A stretch of 64,000 bases of DNA from CAZMGT01 sp964565895 (GTDB lineage Bacteria; Armatimonadota; Zipacnadia; UBA1398; CAZMGT01): assembly GCA_964565895.1 (NCBI GenBank), contig CAZMGT010000002.1, positions 100,412 to 164,411 of the forward strand, read 5' to 3'. The notes beneath the pieces are model-generated. The model did no database searches. It saw only the letters and a list, made by a program, of their open reading frames with translations, and was not told the DNA's origin. Both the position numbers and the translations under genes were made by a program. Positions within the stretch are counted from its first letter, which is position 1, and each line of letters begins with the position of its first letter. This document shows, in pieces, positions 8,517 through 18,235 of this stretch.

Positions 8517-10244
8517 TTGGCCATCGTCCGCGGGACGATCGTTGACGCCGCCAGCGGAGAACGCGTCGCCGCCCGAGTAATAATTCGCTGCAGCGACGGG
8601 ACAAAGCCGGGGACCGAATATGCCCACATCGAGGGCCTGTTTGCCCACGGCGAGTTCTCCGTGGAGGTCCCTCCGGGCCCGACCACTGTTCTTGTATGCA
8701 AGGGCCCCGCGTTTTACCCCGAGCGCTTTAGCTTTACCGCGACAGAGCTTCGGCCCGTCCAGCTAAACGTTGCTTTGGAGCGCTGGATTCCCTACGACGC
8801 CCTGGGCTGGGTCGCCGGCGAGACGCACACGCACATGATCCACGGCGAGCGCGAGACATATATTAGCTTCGCCCGCGCGGCGACGATGGCTGCCGCCGAG
8901 GGCTTGGAGTACATCGTTCTCGGCGGCGAGTGGAACGCCGACGACTGCAGCCCCAAAAGCCTCCTGCGCCTTGCCGCGCAGGCGAGCACGCGCGAGATAC
9001 GGGTGTTTATCGGCAACGAGGCGCCGAAGAATTACTACCGCGGCGATGTCTCCACCTGTCTGGGCCACTGCTGGACCGTAGGCGCCGACCTCTCCGCGGG
9101 CCAGCCTGACCTCTACGCGGAGATCGCCCAGCTCGAGGCCCACGACTACGAGAGCGAAAAGCCCCCGGTGGCCAACTTTGAGCTCATCGCCAAGCTGCGC
9201 GAAGCAGGCGCCGTCATCTGCTACACGCACCCCCTGCGCTGGTGGACCGGGCCCTGGGGCGGGGTAGGGGAGTTCCCTCGCGACGAGCGCAAGTTTATCT
9301 CAAACTTGGCCGCTGAGCTGCCGTTCGACACCCTCGCCGGCCCCGTCTACGATGGGATAGACATTCTCATGCGCGAGCCGTGGGACGATGCCGCTCAGCG
9401 CCTGTGGTTTATGCTGTTAAACCGCGGCTATCGCTTGGCGGGGACGACTTCGGGCGATATCTGCTTCGACCGCCGCGGGGCGCTTGGCCCGGGGATGAAA
9501 TCGCGCTTGTATACCTACCTCGGCGGCGCCGAGCTTTCCCCGCAAAACCTTGCCGCAGCCATTCGCGCCGGCAAAAACGTCGTCAGCACGGGCCCGTTCC
9601 TTACCCTGGCTATTGGCCGAGGGCAAATCGGCGATACGATCGACCCTAGCCCGCCCGAGCACGAGGTGGTCATCGACGCTTGGGCCGCGAGCGCCCAGGA
9701 CGAAGCGATTACCAAAGTCGAGCTCCTCCGCCGCGGAGAGACGATCGCCGAGTGGCACCCTGGGGAACACGACGCCACCGTGCAGACAACTGTCTCCGCC
9801 GAGCCCGGCGACTGGTTCGTCGCGCGCTGCTGGGGCCGCGGCGAGGGCCAAGTGGCCATCACCAACCCCATCTACGTCAAATCCTTCGACCGCCCGGAGC
9901 CCGCGATGGCCCACGTCGAGGTGCGCGTGGTCGATGCGATTACCGGGGAGTCGCTCCGCGCCAGGGTTGAGGAAATCGCCATTGTCGGCGCGGAGCAGCG
10001 CCGCCTGGCCACCCATACCCTGCCCATCGGTTATGCCGAGCTGCTCGTTCCGATCACCCGGCGCCTGCGCGCCTCCGCCCCGGGCTATCAGCCGCAAACG
10101 CTAAGCCTGCTGTTCGACGTCGACCGCGTGCGCGAGTGGACGCTCGGCCTGCGCGCAGAAGACCTTGTCCGCGAAGATGTTCTCGACGAGCTGTTGCGCC
10201 TGCTTGAGCGCTGCCGGCTAACGTTCCGCCTCTCGCGCGCCTAG
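8517..10244 (+). CDS. CehA/McbA-type PHP-like metallohydrolase with carboxypeptidase-like beta domains
   Basis: The N-terminal segment VRGTIVDAASGERVAARV is a carboxypeptidase-regulatory (CNA-B) type beta domain. A PHP-like metallo-hydrolase core follows: GETHTHMIHG (His pair), CYTHPLRWW and GTTSGDICFDRRG supply metal ligands in the order seen in CehA/McbA proteins. A second beta domain starts near VEVRVVDAITGESLRARV. I chose the TTG 10 nt after GGGAAGG; an in-frame GTG at 8442 would add 25 residues without a ribosome site. The substrate is unknown; phosphoester or carbamate-like hydrolysis is known for named relatives. The end overlaps the convergent gene by 27 bp. Confidence 0.7.
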   Translation: MAIVRGTIVDAASGERVAARVIIRCSDGTKPGTEYAHIEGLFAHGEFSVEVPPGPTTVLVCKGPAFYPERFSFTATELRPVQLNVALERWIPYDALGWVAGETHTHMIHGERETYISFARAATMAAAEGLEYIVLGGEWNADDCSPKSLLRLAAQASTREIRVFIGNEAPKNYYRGDVSTCLGHCWTVGADLSAGQPDLYAEIAQLEAHDYESEKPPVANFELIAKLREAGAVICYTHPLRWWTGPWGGVGEFPRDERKFISNLAAELPFDTLAGPVYDGIDILMREPWDDAAQRLWFMLLNRGYRLAGTTSGDICFDRRGALGPGMKSRLYTYLGGAELSPQNLAAAIRAGKNVVSTGPFLTLAIGRGQIGDTIDPSPPEHEVVIDAWAASAQDEAITKVELLRRGETIAEWHPGEHDATVQTTVSAEPGDWFVARCWGRGEGQVAITNPIYVKSFDRPEPAMAHVEVRVVDAITGESLRARVEEIAIVGAEQRRLATHTLPIGYAELLVPITRRLRASAPGYQPQTLSLLFDVDRVREWTLGLRAEDLVREDVLDELLRLLERCRLTFRLSRA

Positions 10245-12716
10245 CGCCGCGGCAACGGCCTCCGCCCGCAGCGTGTCGCAGACGATGTAGACGGGTTGGT
10301 CGTCGAGCTGCGTCGGCCGCTCGCTTGGCGCGCCGAGCATGTCGAAAAACTTAACCCCGGCCTTGGGCAGGGCGAGATCCTCGAAAAACAGCGGCTCCCA
10401 CGCCCATAGGGCGAAAATCTCTTCCTTGCCGCGCCGCCAGCGGAAGGCGCAAAGCCGGCTGTCGCCGCGGACGAGCTGCGGCCGCGCGTCCCCGCCCATC
10501 ATGTCCAGCGCGACAAGCAGAGCCACGGCGGCAGCCCTGGGCCTCGGGCCATAGGCGAAAAACGGGTTGCTCATCGTCTCCCCGTGCGGCGTGGCCGCTT
10601 CGGGCAGCGCGGCGAAGAACACGCGCGACGCTCCCGCCCACGTTAACACGACCATCGCGCGGGCCACTGCAGCGGCGGCGGCAAGCTCATCCTCGGCGGC
10701 GCGGGCTATTCCCTCGGCCCACAGCTCGCGCCCGCGCAGCGCGGCAAGCAGCCGCAGCTCCTCGGCCGCCTCCTCGCCTGTCCTTAGCTGCGGGAAGACG
10801 ACGGCAATGTCCGCCGCGCGTGTCGCGCACGAGCCGAGCAGCAGATCGCGCGGGAGCGAAAGCGCCAGCGGCCGCCGCGTCGTTTGGCAGAGGCAGCGGC
10901 GCGCGGCCAGGGCAAGCCAGGCAAAATCATCCGCGGAAAGTTGCCCCTGGGGCGCGTTTTGCTCGGCATCGTAGAAAAGCTGCCACGCTGCGGCGCGTTT
11001 TCCGGCAAACCGCGCCAGCTCTTGCAAAAATTCCTCAAAGTCAAGCGCCTTCCGCGGAGGATACCAGCACAGCGCCGAGCCCCCGCTCGCCGTGCTCAGC
11101 GACTCCGCAGCCGCCGGCCCCGCGGAAGCCCAGCGCGCGCAAGGCGCCGCGAGCAGGACAACTGTGCTCAGCCCTTCGCGCGCGGCAAAGCTCAGCAGCT
11201 CGTCCGCCGGGGCAAAGTTCACGGAGCCCTCCTTGCCGCTTGCCGCGTCCCAGCTTGCGCTGCGGTCGAGCACCCAGTTTATCCCGAGCTTCTTAACCGC
11301 TTGGGCAAGCGCCCCCGATGCTGGGAGATGGTCCAGCCCAAGCCTCGGGGCGAGCGGGCTCAGCTTCGCCCGCGGCGCGCAGAAAAGCCTCATGCGCCGC
11401 TCGCGCTCGCATCGCTCGCCGCGCACGCGGAGCGAGACGGCATACACCCCGCTGTGCTTAAGCTCTACCGCGACGGGCAGCTCGGCCCGCTCCCCAGGCC
11501 TCAGACGAACGGGAAACCAACGCCAAAGGACGCGGCGCCCGCAGTGGTCAAAACACGAAAGCTTAATCGCGGCCTGCGCCGCCTCGCGTCCCGCGTTCGC
11601 CGCGCAAATGTTCAGCTTCGCCCGGTCGCCGGGCGCCGCGAACATTTCGCCCTCGCTTATTATCCCAACCTCGATGTTGTGCGCTGGTCTATAGCTAGTT
11701 GCTTTGCTCCTTGGCTCAAGCTGCACGGCGTCGACCCACAGCGTGGCCTCTTTGAGCTGCGACTTGTCCAAGTCAAGCCCAACGGCAACCCACCCGCGCG
11801 AAGCGCTGGGGACAAACGTCGCGCAATACCTCCCCCATGCCTGCGAAACGCTCGCCTCGGCCCACCGCGGCTCGCTTTGGCCTTCTGAAAGCAGGCCGAG
11901 CAAGGCAACGACTCCCGGCGGCTCGCTGCGCAGGTATGCCGAGAGGGTCATCGGCTTTCCCCGATCCAGCGCCGAGGGCTCAAGCGCGACGGCGGAGATC
12001 CTCGCCAGCGCGCGGCTTTCCGGCGCGGGCCAGTCGAAAAACAGCCGCGGCAGCTTCTCCCGCTCCAGGCACAAGCGCAAACAGCGCTCGCCGCGCAGCG
12101 CACGGCCGCTCAGCGCGCCGAGGAAGCTTTCCGCCTCAAGCGTCGCCCATCCGCAAAGCCCCAGCTCAAAGCTTGAGTTAAACACGCGGTTTTTGTGGCG
12201 GCAGGGGGCCAATGGCGGCCCCAGCCAGGGCCACACCTCCGCCACCTGCGGCTGAGCGACGTACAGCGTCCCCCCGCTGAAAAATCGCAGGACAACGCTA
12301 ACCTCGCGCACCTCGCGCGGGCATACAAACCTCCGCGCAAACGACCGCCAGCGCAAACCCGGCCGCACGCGCCAGGCTGACCCGAGCGCGGCGCCAGTTT
12401 GCCCATCGCGCAGGAGAATTTCCACCTCCGGCCCGCGAACGCGCACGTGCCTGCAGGCTAGGGAAAGCTCATATGCCGCGCCCGCTCGCAGGGGCAGGGG
12501 CAAGCGCCAAGCAAGCTCAACCGCGCCGCCGCGAAATTCCGCGCACCGCACACGGACCGCCGGCTCGCCCGCCGGGCCAACTGTCGGCTCAAGCTGCGCG
12601 ACGTTCTCGCCGGCATTCAGCGTATACGGGACCAGTTCCGCCCCCGCGGGGGCTGCCGGCTGCTGCGGCGCTGCGGCGCCGAGAAGTGGCAAAAAGGCCA
12701 AAGCTGTGGGTATCAT
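10218..12716 (-). CDS. Large secreted glycosidase-like protein with carbohydrate-binding folds
   Basis: ATG start after GGAAAAAA, with signal peptide MIPTALAFLPLLGAAA. About residues 40-165 and 180-345 read as two jelly-roll carbohydrate-binding domains (the second opens with NRVFNSSFELGLCGW, typical of CBM4/9-like folds). A beta-sandwich linker (about 350-450) and a TIM-barrel-like domain (about 455-830) follow. The barrel has WQLFYDAEQN where clan GH-A enzymes have WxIWNEPN, and RELWAEGIAR near the nucleophile position. Catalysis is therefore doubtful; it may be a divergent glycosidase or a binding protein. I cannot name a family. Confidence 0.5.
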   Translation of the reverse strand: MIPTALAFLPLLGAAAPQQPAAPAGAELVPYTLNAGENVAQLEPTVGPAGEPAVRVRCAEFRGGAVELAWRLPLPLRAGAAYELSLACRHVRVRGPEVEILLRDGQTGAALGSAWRVRPGLRWRSFARRFVCPREVREVSVVLRFFSGGTLYVAQPQVAEVWPWLGPPLAPCRHKNRVFNSSFELGLCGWATLEAESFLGALSGRALRGERCLRLCLEREKLPRLFFDWPAPESRALARISAVALEPSALDRGKPMTLSAYLRSEPPGVVALLGLLSEGQSEPRWAEASVSQAWGRYCATFVPSASRGWVAVGLDLDKSQLKEATLWVDAVQLEPRSKATSYRPAHNIEVGIISEGEMFAAPGDRAKLNICAANAGREAAQAAIKLSCFDHCGRRVLWRWFPVRLRPGERAELPVAVELKHSGVYAVSLRVRGERCERERRMRLFCAPRAKLSPLAPRLGLDHLPASGALAQAVKKLGINWVLDRSASWDAASGKEGSVNFAPADELLSFAAREGLSTVVLLAAPCARWASAGPAAAESLSTASGGSALCWYPPRKALDFEEFLQELARFAGKRAAAWQLFYDAEQNAPQGQLSADDFAWLALAARRCLCQTTRRPLALSLPRDLLLGSCATRAADIAVVFPQLRTGEEAAEELRLLAALRGRELWAEGIARAAEDELAAAAAVARAMVVLTWAGASRVFFAALPEAATPHGETMSNPFFAYGPRPRAAAVALLVALDMMGGDARPQLVRGDSRLCAFRWRRGKEEIFALWAWEPLFFEDLALPKAGVKFFDMLGAPSERPTQLDDQPVYIVCDTLRAEAVAAALGAREAER

Positions 12717-12848
12717 TTTTTTTCCGACAAGCGCGTGTCGCTCCAGGTCATGATTCACTTAACGGGGCAGCTCGTCCTGCGTGGCCCCGACTGGGAGCGG
12801 GGAAGGCCCGCGCCCGCCAATAGCGAACGATGAACAGGGAGAGGGACA

Positions 12849-14321
12849 ATGGGCCAGATCTTAGCGCTGGCCATCGGTGCCTTAACGCTGTGGGAGCTTT
12901 TGTGGAACGCCGTTGTTCCCCTGCAAGGCCTGCTTGGGCACTTCCGCCCGGGAGCCCCGCGCCGGCGCGCAAAATGGCTTCTCCGCGCGAGCCTGAAGGT
13001 CCCCACGATCTTCGGCATGTCCACACGCTTGTCCAAAACCCTGCGCCTCGCTGCCATCTTAAACGCCGACCGCGAGTTTGCCGCGGCGGAGCAGCTCTGT
13101 CGCCAGGCGTTGGCTGGGGAGCACGCGGATAGCCTGCGCACGGTTGGCCTGCGCATCGAGCTCAGCCGCGCCCTCGACGGCCAGTGGAAGATCGCCGAAG
13201 CCGTCGCCGAGGGCCGCCGGGCATGCGAGATTCTCGAGCGCGGCGGCGCGCAAACCGGCCCCCTTGCCTTGGAGACGGCCAACGTGCTCGAATATCAGGG
13301 CAAGTACGACGAGGCGGTAGACGTTCTCCGGCGAGCGCTATATGACCGCAGGCTGCGCGGATACCAGCAGCGGCTGGTTATCGCGCGCTATCTCTCCGGC
13401 TGCCTCGCGCTCCGCCGAAACGTCGAGGCCTATCGCTTTGCCCTCAGCCTTTCCCCGGAAACTTTGTGGGGCGGCCCCAGCCCCGTGCGCTCGCTTATGC
13501 TCACCGCGCTTACTTGGCTCTATTGCTATTTCGGCTACCTGCGCCACGCCGCGGCGACCGCCGCCGCGGTAACGCACCAACCGCTGCGCCTGCGCGCCAT
13601 TTCCTTCGTCCTCGCCTATAGCGGCCGGCTGACTGAGGCGACGATGGTCATGCGCCAGGCGAGCATGCTCTCCGCGGACGAGCGCTATCCGGACCCCATG
13701 TACCTCACGCTGCTCGGGCTAAGCGGGCAGTTTCAGCAGATAGTGGACGAGCTGCGCGGGAGGGTGGAACACATTGCCGACGGCGGGACGTCCGAGCGCC
13801 GCTTGCTTGGGGTATGCCTCGCCGTCCTCGGCCACGCATACCTTATGCTTGCCGACTATAACGCGGCGATCGCCCCCCTCCGCCGCGTGGACGAGATCCC
13901 TGGCCAGCAGAACTTCGTGCGCGCCGCAGCGCATAGCGACCTCGCGGCAGCGTTCGGCGCTCTGCGCCGCTTGGCGGAGGCCGAAGAGCACCTGGCCCGT
14001 GCGCGCAGCCTGTGGCAGGCCGTCCATAATGACAGCATAACGGGTGGCGAGGGCGGCGTTTATATAGGCCGCGCGCTGCTGTCTATGGGGCGGGCGCTGG
14101 CCGCGCGCGACGAGCTTTACCACGCGGCGGCGAACATCTCCGACCCTCTCCTGCGTCCGGCGGCGCTCTACTGGCTCGGCGCTGCGGAGCGCGAACTGGG
14201 GAACACACACTCCGCAGCCGCGTGCTTCGAGCAGGCCGCGGCAAGCTGCGTTGCCACATATTGCGCGCGTCAGGCGCAGGCCGAGCTTGCCCGCCTGCGC
14301 AGTAGCTCGGGCGGCCGCTAG
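12849..14321 (+). CDS. Membrane-anchored TPR-repeat protein
   Basis: This 490-aa protein has an N-terminal hydrophobic helix (MGQILALAIGALTLWELLW, one likely membrane span). Many helix-turn-helix repeats with TPR character follow, for example EFAAAEQLCRQAL, KYDEAVDVLRRAL, DYNAAIAPLRRV, RLAEAEEHLARAR and NTHSAAACFEQAA. TPR arrays are protein-interaction scaffolds. No enzymatic motif is seen. GGGAGAGGGAC lies just before the ATG. It sits between carbohydrate-active genes, which gives no firm clue to its partner. Confidence 0.65.
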   Translation: MGQILALAIGALTLWELLWNAVVPLQGLLGHFRPGAPRRRAKWLLRASLKVPTIFGMSTRLSKTLRLAAILNADREFAAAEQLCRQALAGEHADSLRTVGLRIELSRALDGQWKIAEAVAEGRRACEILERGGAQTGPLALETANVLEYQGKYDEAVDVLRRALYDRRLRGYQQRLVIARYLSGCLALRRNVEAYRFALSLSPETLWGGPSPVRSLMLTALTWLYCYFGYLRHAAATAAAVTHQPLRLRAISFVLAYSGRLTEATMVMRQASMLSADERYPDPMYLTLLGLSGQFQQIVDELRGRVEHIADGGTSERRLLGVCLAVLGHAYLMLADYNAAIAPLRRVDEIPGQQNFVRAAAHSDLAAAFGALRRLAEAEEHLARARSLWQAVHNDSITGGEGGVYIGRALLSMGRALAARDELYHAAANISDPLLRPAALYWLGAAERELGNTHSAAACFEQAAASCVATYCARQAQAELARLRSSSGGR

Positions 14322-14463
14322 CCGCTGCGCTAGTTGTTGCTTCCTCTTTGCTGTGCGTCCGCCGCTTGGCCTGTGCTGTTTGCGCTATCTATAATAGGCT
14401 CCAGATCGCCCTAGGTCGGCTGCGAGGCACGTCGCTCTTGGAAGATGCAGGGAGGCTGGGCAA

Positions 14464-16887
14464 ATGTCCTGTCTTTTGCTCGCGCTCTCGCTGGCAACGC
14501 TGCTGCTCGTGCACGACGCCCAAAGCGCCGAACCAACCGTTGAGCGCTGGGGCATCTTCGAGGTTGAGCTTAAGCAACAAGGCGAGTACGAAAACCCGTT
14601 TAGGCAGGTGTTCCTAAAGGGAACGTTTCGCTGCGGGGAAACGACGATCGTTTGCCACGGATTTTACGACGGAGGGAAAACGTGGAAGATCCGCGTCATG
14701 CCCACTGTCGTTGGGCGCTGGAGTTATCGCACGGAATCAAACGACCCTGGGCTTGCCGGCAAGACGGGCGCCTTTCGCTGCGTCCCTCCCTCAAAGGGCA
14801 ACCATGGGCCAATTGTCGTGCGCAACACCTATCATTTCGCCAATGCCGACGGCACACCTTATTACCCCGTGGGGACAACGCTTTACAACTGGCTTCATCG
14901 CGAGGAGCAGTTGCAAGAACAAACACTTCAAACATTGCGCCAACACTGCTTTAACAAGGTTCGCTGCTGCGTTTTCCCCAAATGGTATACCTATAATCAT
15001 GTAGAGCCGCCACTTTATCCGTGGCCCAAAAAAGAAAACGGACAGTTCGACTACGACCGATTTAACCCGGAATACTTCAGACATATCGAACGCCGACTCA
15101 ACGATCTCTTGGAGTTAGGAATCATCGCCGACCTTATCTTGTTCCACCCTTACGATAAATGGGGTCACTCAAAGATGACCCCGGAGCAGGACGATGCTTA
15201 CCTAAAATATGTAATCGCGCGGTTTGCTGCTTTTCGCAATGTGTGGTGGACGCTGGCGAACGAATATGACCTGGTAAAACCGCCCAAGAATTGGGACCAC
15301 ATCTTTCAGCTAATACGCGATCTCGACCCCTACGACCACCCGCGCTCTATCCACAATTGCCGTGAGTGGTACGACCACGGCAAGCCCTGGGTTACCCACT
15401 GCAATATACAAAAGCAGGGGGGCGATGTATATCAGACGGCTGTCCAGGCACGGGAGAAGTATGGCAAGCCCGTGGTGATCGACGAGTACGGCTACGAGGG
15501 CGACGTCAAGCAGCGCTGGGGTTCGCTTTCCCCCGAGGAGGAGACGCAGCGGCACTGGGCCGCGGCGCTCGCCGGGGCTTATGCCTCGCACGGCGAGACG
15601 TACTATAACCCCGAGGAGAAGCTATGGTGGTCCGTCGGAGGCAAGCTGATCGGAAAAAGCCCCGCGCGCATTGCCTTTCTCAAACAAACAATGGCCGCCG
15701 CGCCATACGAGGAGATGGCCCCGGACCCGCAGTTTTCCCCGGGCGATTACGCCTTGTGCAAAAAGGGCGAATATTACCTCGTCTACCTCACCAGCGAAGC
15801 CCCGCGCACCCTTTCCCTGCCCGCCGACCTGCCCTTTCGCGTGGACGCCATCGATACGTGGAACATGACGATAACCCCGCTCAACGACGTTCTCGACGGC
15901 CGGCTAACGTTCACGCCGCCGGGGCCGTATTACCTGCTGCGCATCGTGGCCTATGGCGCGGGCGAAAGGCGGCGGCCGCGCGCCGAGGGAAGCGTCGAGC
16001 CGCGCGAAGGCGTCGCTCCGCTTGCCGTGCGCTTTTCCTGCCCGGGCAACCTTCCGGTGCTCTGGGACTTCGGCGACGGCGCGCGCTCCGCCGAGCGCGT
16101 CGCCCAGCACACCTACGCAAAACCAGGGCTTTATCGGGTCTCGCTTACCGTAACCGATGACCGCGGGGAAAAGGCCACGCAGTTTTTCACCATAGCCGCC
16201 GACGTTGCGCTGGGCGAGCCGCTTGTGCGCGTGGGCGTTGCCCAGGGCGAGGCGCCGGCGGTTGCTTTTCGCGGGCCGGTGGCGCGGACAGCAGACGGCG
16301 GGCTAAACTTCGGCGCGGGCGAGCCGTGGAAATGGGTTTCCGTGGGCGAGGGGCCGCTTGCTCAGCTCGAAGGTCTGCGCTCGTTTACCATCCTCGGCTG
16401 GCTCAAGCCCGTCGCCTTGCAGACAGGCAGCGGCGGAAACCGCATTGCTTTTAACCTAAACTACAACAAATCCGGCTTCGACCTTGTCCACCTCAGCGAT
16501 GGGCGGCTGAGGCTCGCCGTAAACGAGTGGCCGGACAAAATCTCAAACGACAGCTCGCCGGGAAAGCTCAAGCGCGGACAATGGACGTTCTTCGCTGTCT
16601 CCTACGATTCGACCAAAGACAAAGACAATGTTTGTTGGTATTTTGGTGACCTTAATACTCCCGCATCGCTCGACAAAACAAATACCTATAATCGTGGGCC
16701 GACAGGTAGAAATAGCGGCCCATTAACCGTGGGAAACTACAACGAAACGATCCATCGCCACGGGCTAGACAGACAGTTTCGTGGAATAATCCATGCCCTT
16801 CACATTTTCGGGAGCAAGATTTTTCGCTCGGGTGTGCTAGACCCAAAGACAATAAGGGAGCTACAAGCAAAAACACAACCCAAGTAG
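14464..16887 (+). CDS. Secreted DUF5060/apiosidase-like glycosidase with PKD and LamG domains
   Basis: Signal peptide at 1-21 (ends DAQSA). Domains in order: a DUF5060-type beta domain (about 25-110), an apiosidase-like DUF4038 TIM barrel (about 120-430; WWTLANEYDL carries the likely acid/base Glu and PVVIDEYGYEG the likely nucleophile), a PKD domain (about 510-580, LWDFGDGARS and HTYAKPGLYRVSLTV), and a concanavalin-like LamG domain (about 620-800). The architecture fits a secreted enzyme acting on complex plant or microbial glycans. GGGAGG precedes the ATG. Base composition drops sharply in parts of this gene (about 14830-15400 and 16600-16890). Confidence 0.8.
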   Translation: MSCLLLALSLATLLLVHDAQSAEPTVERWGIFEVELKQQGEYENPFRQVFLKGTFRCGETTIVCHGFYDGGKTWKIRVMPTVVGRWSYRTESNDPGLAGKTGAFRCVPPSKGNHGPIVVRNTYHFANADGTPYYPVGTTLYNWLHREEQLQEQTLQTLRQHCFNKVRCCVFPKWYTYNHVEPPLYPWPKKENGQFDYDRFNPEYFRHIERRLNDLLELGIIADLILFHPYDKWGHSKMTPEQDDAYLKYVIARFAAFRNVWWTLANEYDLVKPPKNWDHIFQLIRDLDPYDHPRSIHNCREWYDHGKPWVTHCNIQKQGGDVYQTAVQAREKYGKPVVIDEYGYEGDVKQRWGSLSPEEETQRHWAAALAGAYASHGETYYNPEEKLWWSVGGKLIGKSPARIAFLKQTMAAAPYEEMAPDPQFSPGDYALCKKGEYYLVYLTSEAPRTLSLPADLPFRVDAIDTWNMTITPLNDVLDGRLTFTPPGPYYLLRIVAYGAGERRRPRAEGSVEPREGVAPLAVRFSCPGNLPVLWDFGDGARSAERVAQHTYAKPGLYRVSLTVTDDRGEKATQFFTIAADVALGEPLVRVGVAQGEAPAVAFRGPVARTADGGLNFGAGEPWKWVSVGEGPLAQLEGLRSFTILGWLKPVALQTGSGGNRIAFNLNYNKSGFDLVHLSDGRLRLAVNEWPDKISNDSSPGKLKRGQWTFFAVSYDSTKDKDNVCWYFGDLNTPASLDKTNTYNRGPTGRNSGPLTVGNYNETIHRHGLDRQFRGIIHALHIFGSKIFRSGVLDPKTIRELQAKTQPK

Positions 16888-16988
16888 CATTTGCTGTGGG
16901 GAGAATTGCAGGCACCTTACTGGATCATGTCGCGCACGGAAAGTATTGTGGTGGCCTTCATAGGCCGAGGGGAGGGTGACAAAGAAAA

Positions 16989-18212
16989 ATGAGAAAGCGC
17001 CTTGAACCCTCGGTTTTCAGGCTGCCCATTCACGACATAAGACACGGGTTTTTCTCCGCCGTTTACTTTTGGAGAACAAAACGTGTATTAGAACAGGACA
17101 ACAGACACCCCACAATTACCCACCAAATTTTCCAGAAAAAGGAGAACGTGATAATCTGCGGGACAGACGAAGCCATTGCCATATTGAAAACGGGCACCGG
17201 TTACTACAAAGATTACAGCGCAGCGGCCGAGGCATTTGAGCAGCTTGCGCAACTGCGCCAACAGGCCGACGCCGCACTGCGCGCTCGCGACTATCACGCG
17301 CACAAGAAGTTGTGCGCAAAGTGCGCCGACCTTTCGCGCAAGCTAGACGAGCTCTGGGTGGACTGCTTCGATCGCATCCAAGTGTGGTCGCTTTACGATG
17401 GCGATCGCCTTTCTGCGTGGGAGACGGCGATGCTCATCGAGGGCGACTATTCGCTCTTCGCCCATCTAGAGTCGCTCTATCTCGGGGTGCTCGCCCGGCG
17501 CACGAAGATCGCCACAAACACACGGGCCCTGGCCGAGGCCGCGCGGGGGAAGCCCGTTTTATACTTCGCGGACCGCTTCGACTACTTCCTCGCCCAGCCG
17601 GGCGACGGCCACGCCGCACAAGTCGGTGGCGCGGCCGGGGTGTGCACGGACGCCATGGCCGCGCTGTGGCAGGGCCGCGGGCTGGGGACCATTCCCCACG
17701 CGATGATCGTCGCCTACGGCGGAGACACGGCGCTTGCCGCGGAGAAGTTTAACGCGTTCTTGCCCACGGTGAACACGATCAGCCTGGTGGACTTCGACAA
17801 CGACTGCGTAAACACGGCGCTCGCCGTCGCCCGGCGCCTCGGCGAGCGCCTGTGGGGCGTGCGCATTGACACGGCGGAAAACCTCGTCGACCGCTCGCTG
17901 CAAAACCTTGCCCACCTGCCCGACGAGGAAAAATATGGCCCCGTGCCGCTGCTTGCGGAGAAGGTCCGCCAAGCGCTGGACCGCGAGGGGTTTGGGCACG
18001 TTAAAATCGTCGTCTCCGGCGGGCTAAACCCGGAGAAAATCGCGCGGTTTGAGGAGCGTGGGGCCCCAGTCGACGCCTATGGCGTGGGAAGCTGGATTCT
18101 CTCCGGGCGGTTTGACTTTACCGCCGACGCTGTGCGCTTGGAAGGGAAAAATCTGGCCAAGGTGGGCCGCGAGTATAAGCCCAACGATCGCCTCGAGCTC
18201 GTGCGCGGCTAG
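16989..18212 (+). CDS. pncB: Nicotinate phosphoribosyltransferase
   Basis: It makes nicotinate mononucleotide from nicotinate and PRPP in NAD salvage. Hallmarks are HDIRHGFFSAVYFWRTKRVL at the N-terminus, the active-site region DGDRLSAWETAMLIEGDY, and the phosphate-binding end VSGGLNPEKIARFEERG with GVGSWI. 407 aa, with GAGGGGAGGGTGAC upstream of the ATG. The first 250 bp are clearly AT-richer than the rest of the gene. The nicotinamidase that makes its substrate starts 23 bp downstream, so the two form an operon. Confidence 0.92.
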   Translation: MRKRLEPSVFRLPIHDIRHGFFSAVYFWRTKRVLEQDNRHPTITHQIFQKKENVIICGTDEAIAILKTGTGYYKDYSAAAEAFEQLAQLRQQADAALRARDYHAHKKLCAKCADLSRKLDELWVDCFDRIQVWSLYDGDRLSAWETAMLIEGDYSLFAHLESLYLGVLARRTKIATNTRALAEAARGKPVLYFADRFDYFLAQPGDGHAAQVGGAAGVCTDAMAALWQGRGLGTIPHAMIVAYGGDTALAAEKFNAFLPTVNTISLVDFDNDCVNTALAVARRLGERLWGVRIDTAENLVDRSLQNLAHLPDEEKYGPVPLLAEKVRQALDREGFGHVKIVVSGGLNPEKIARFEERGAPVDAYGVGSWILSGRFDFTADAVRLEGKNLAKVGREYKPNDRLELVRG

Positions 18213-18235
18213 CTTGCTGGCCTAAGGCGAGGAGG

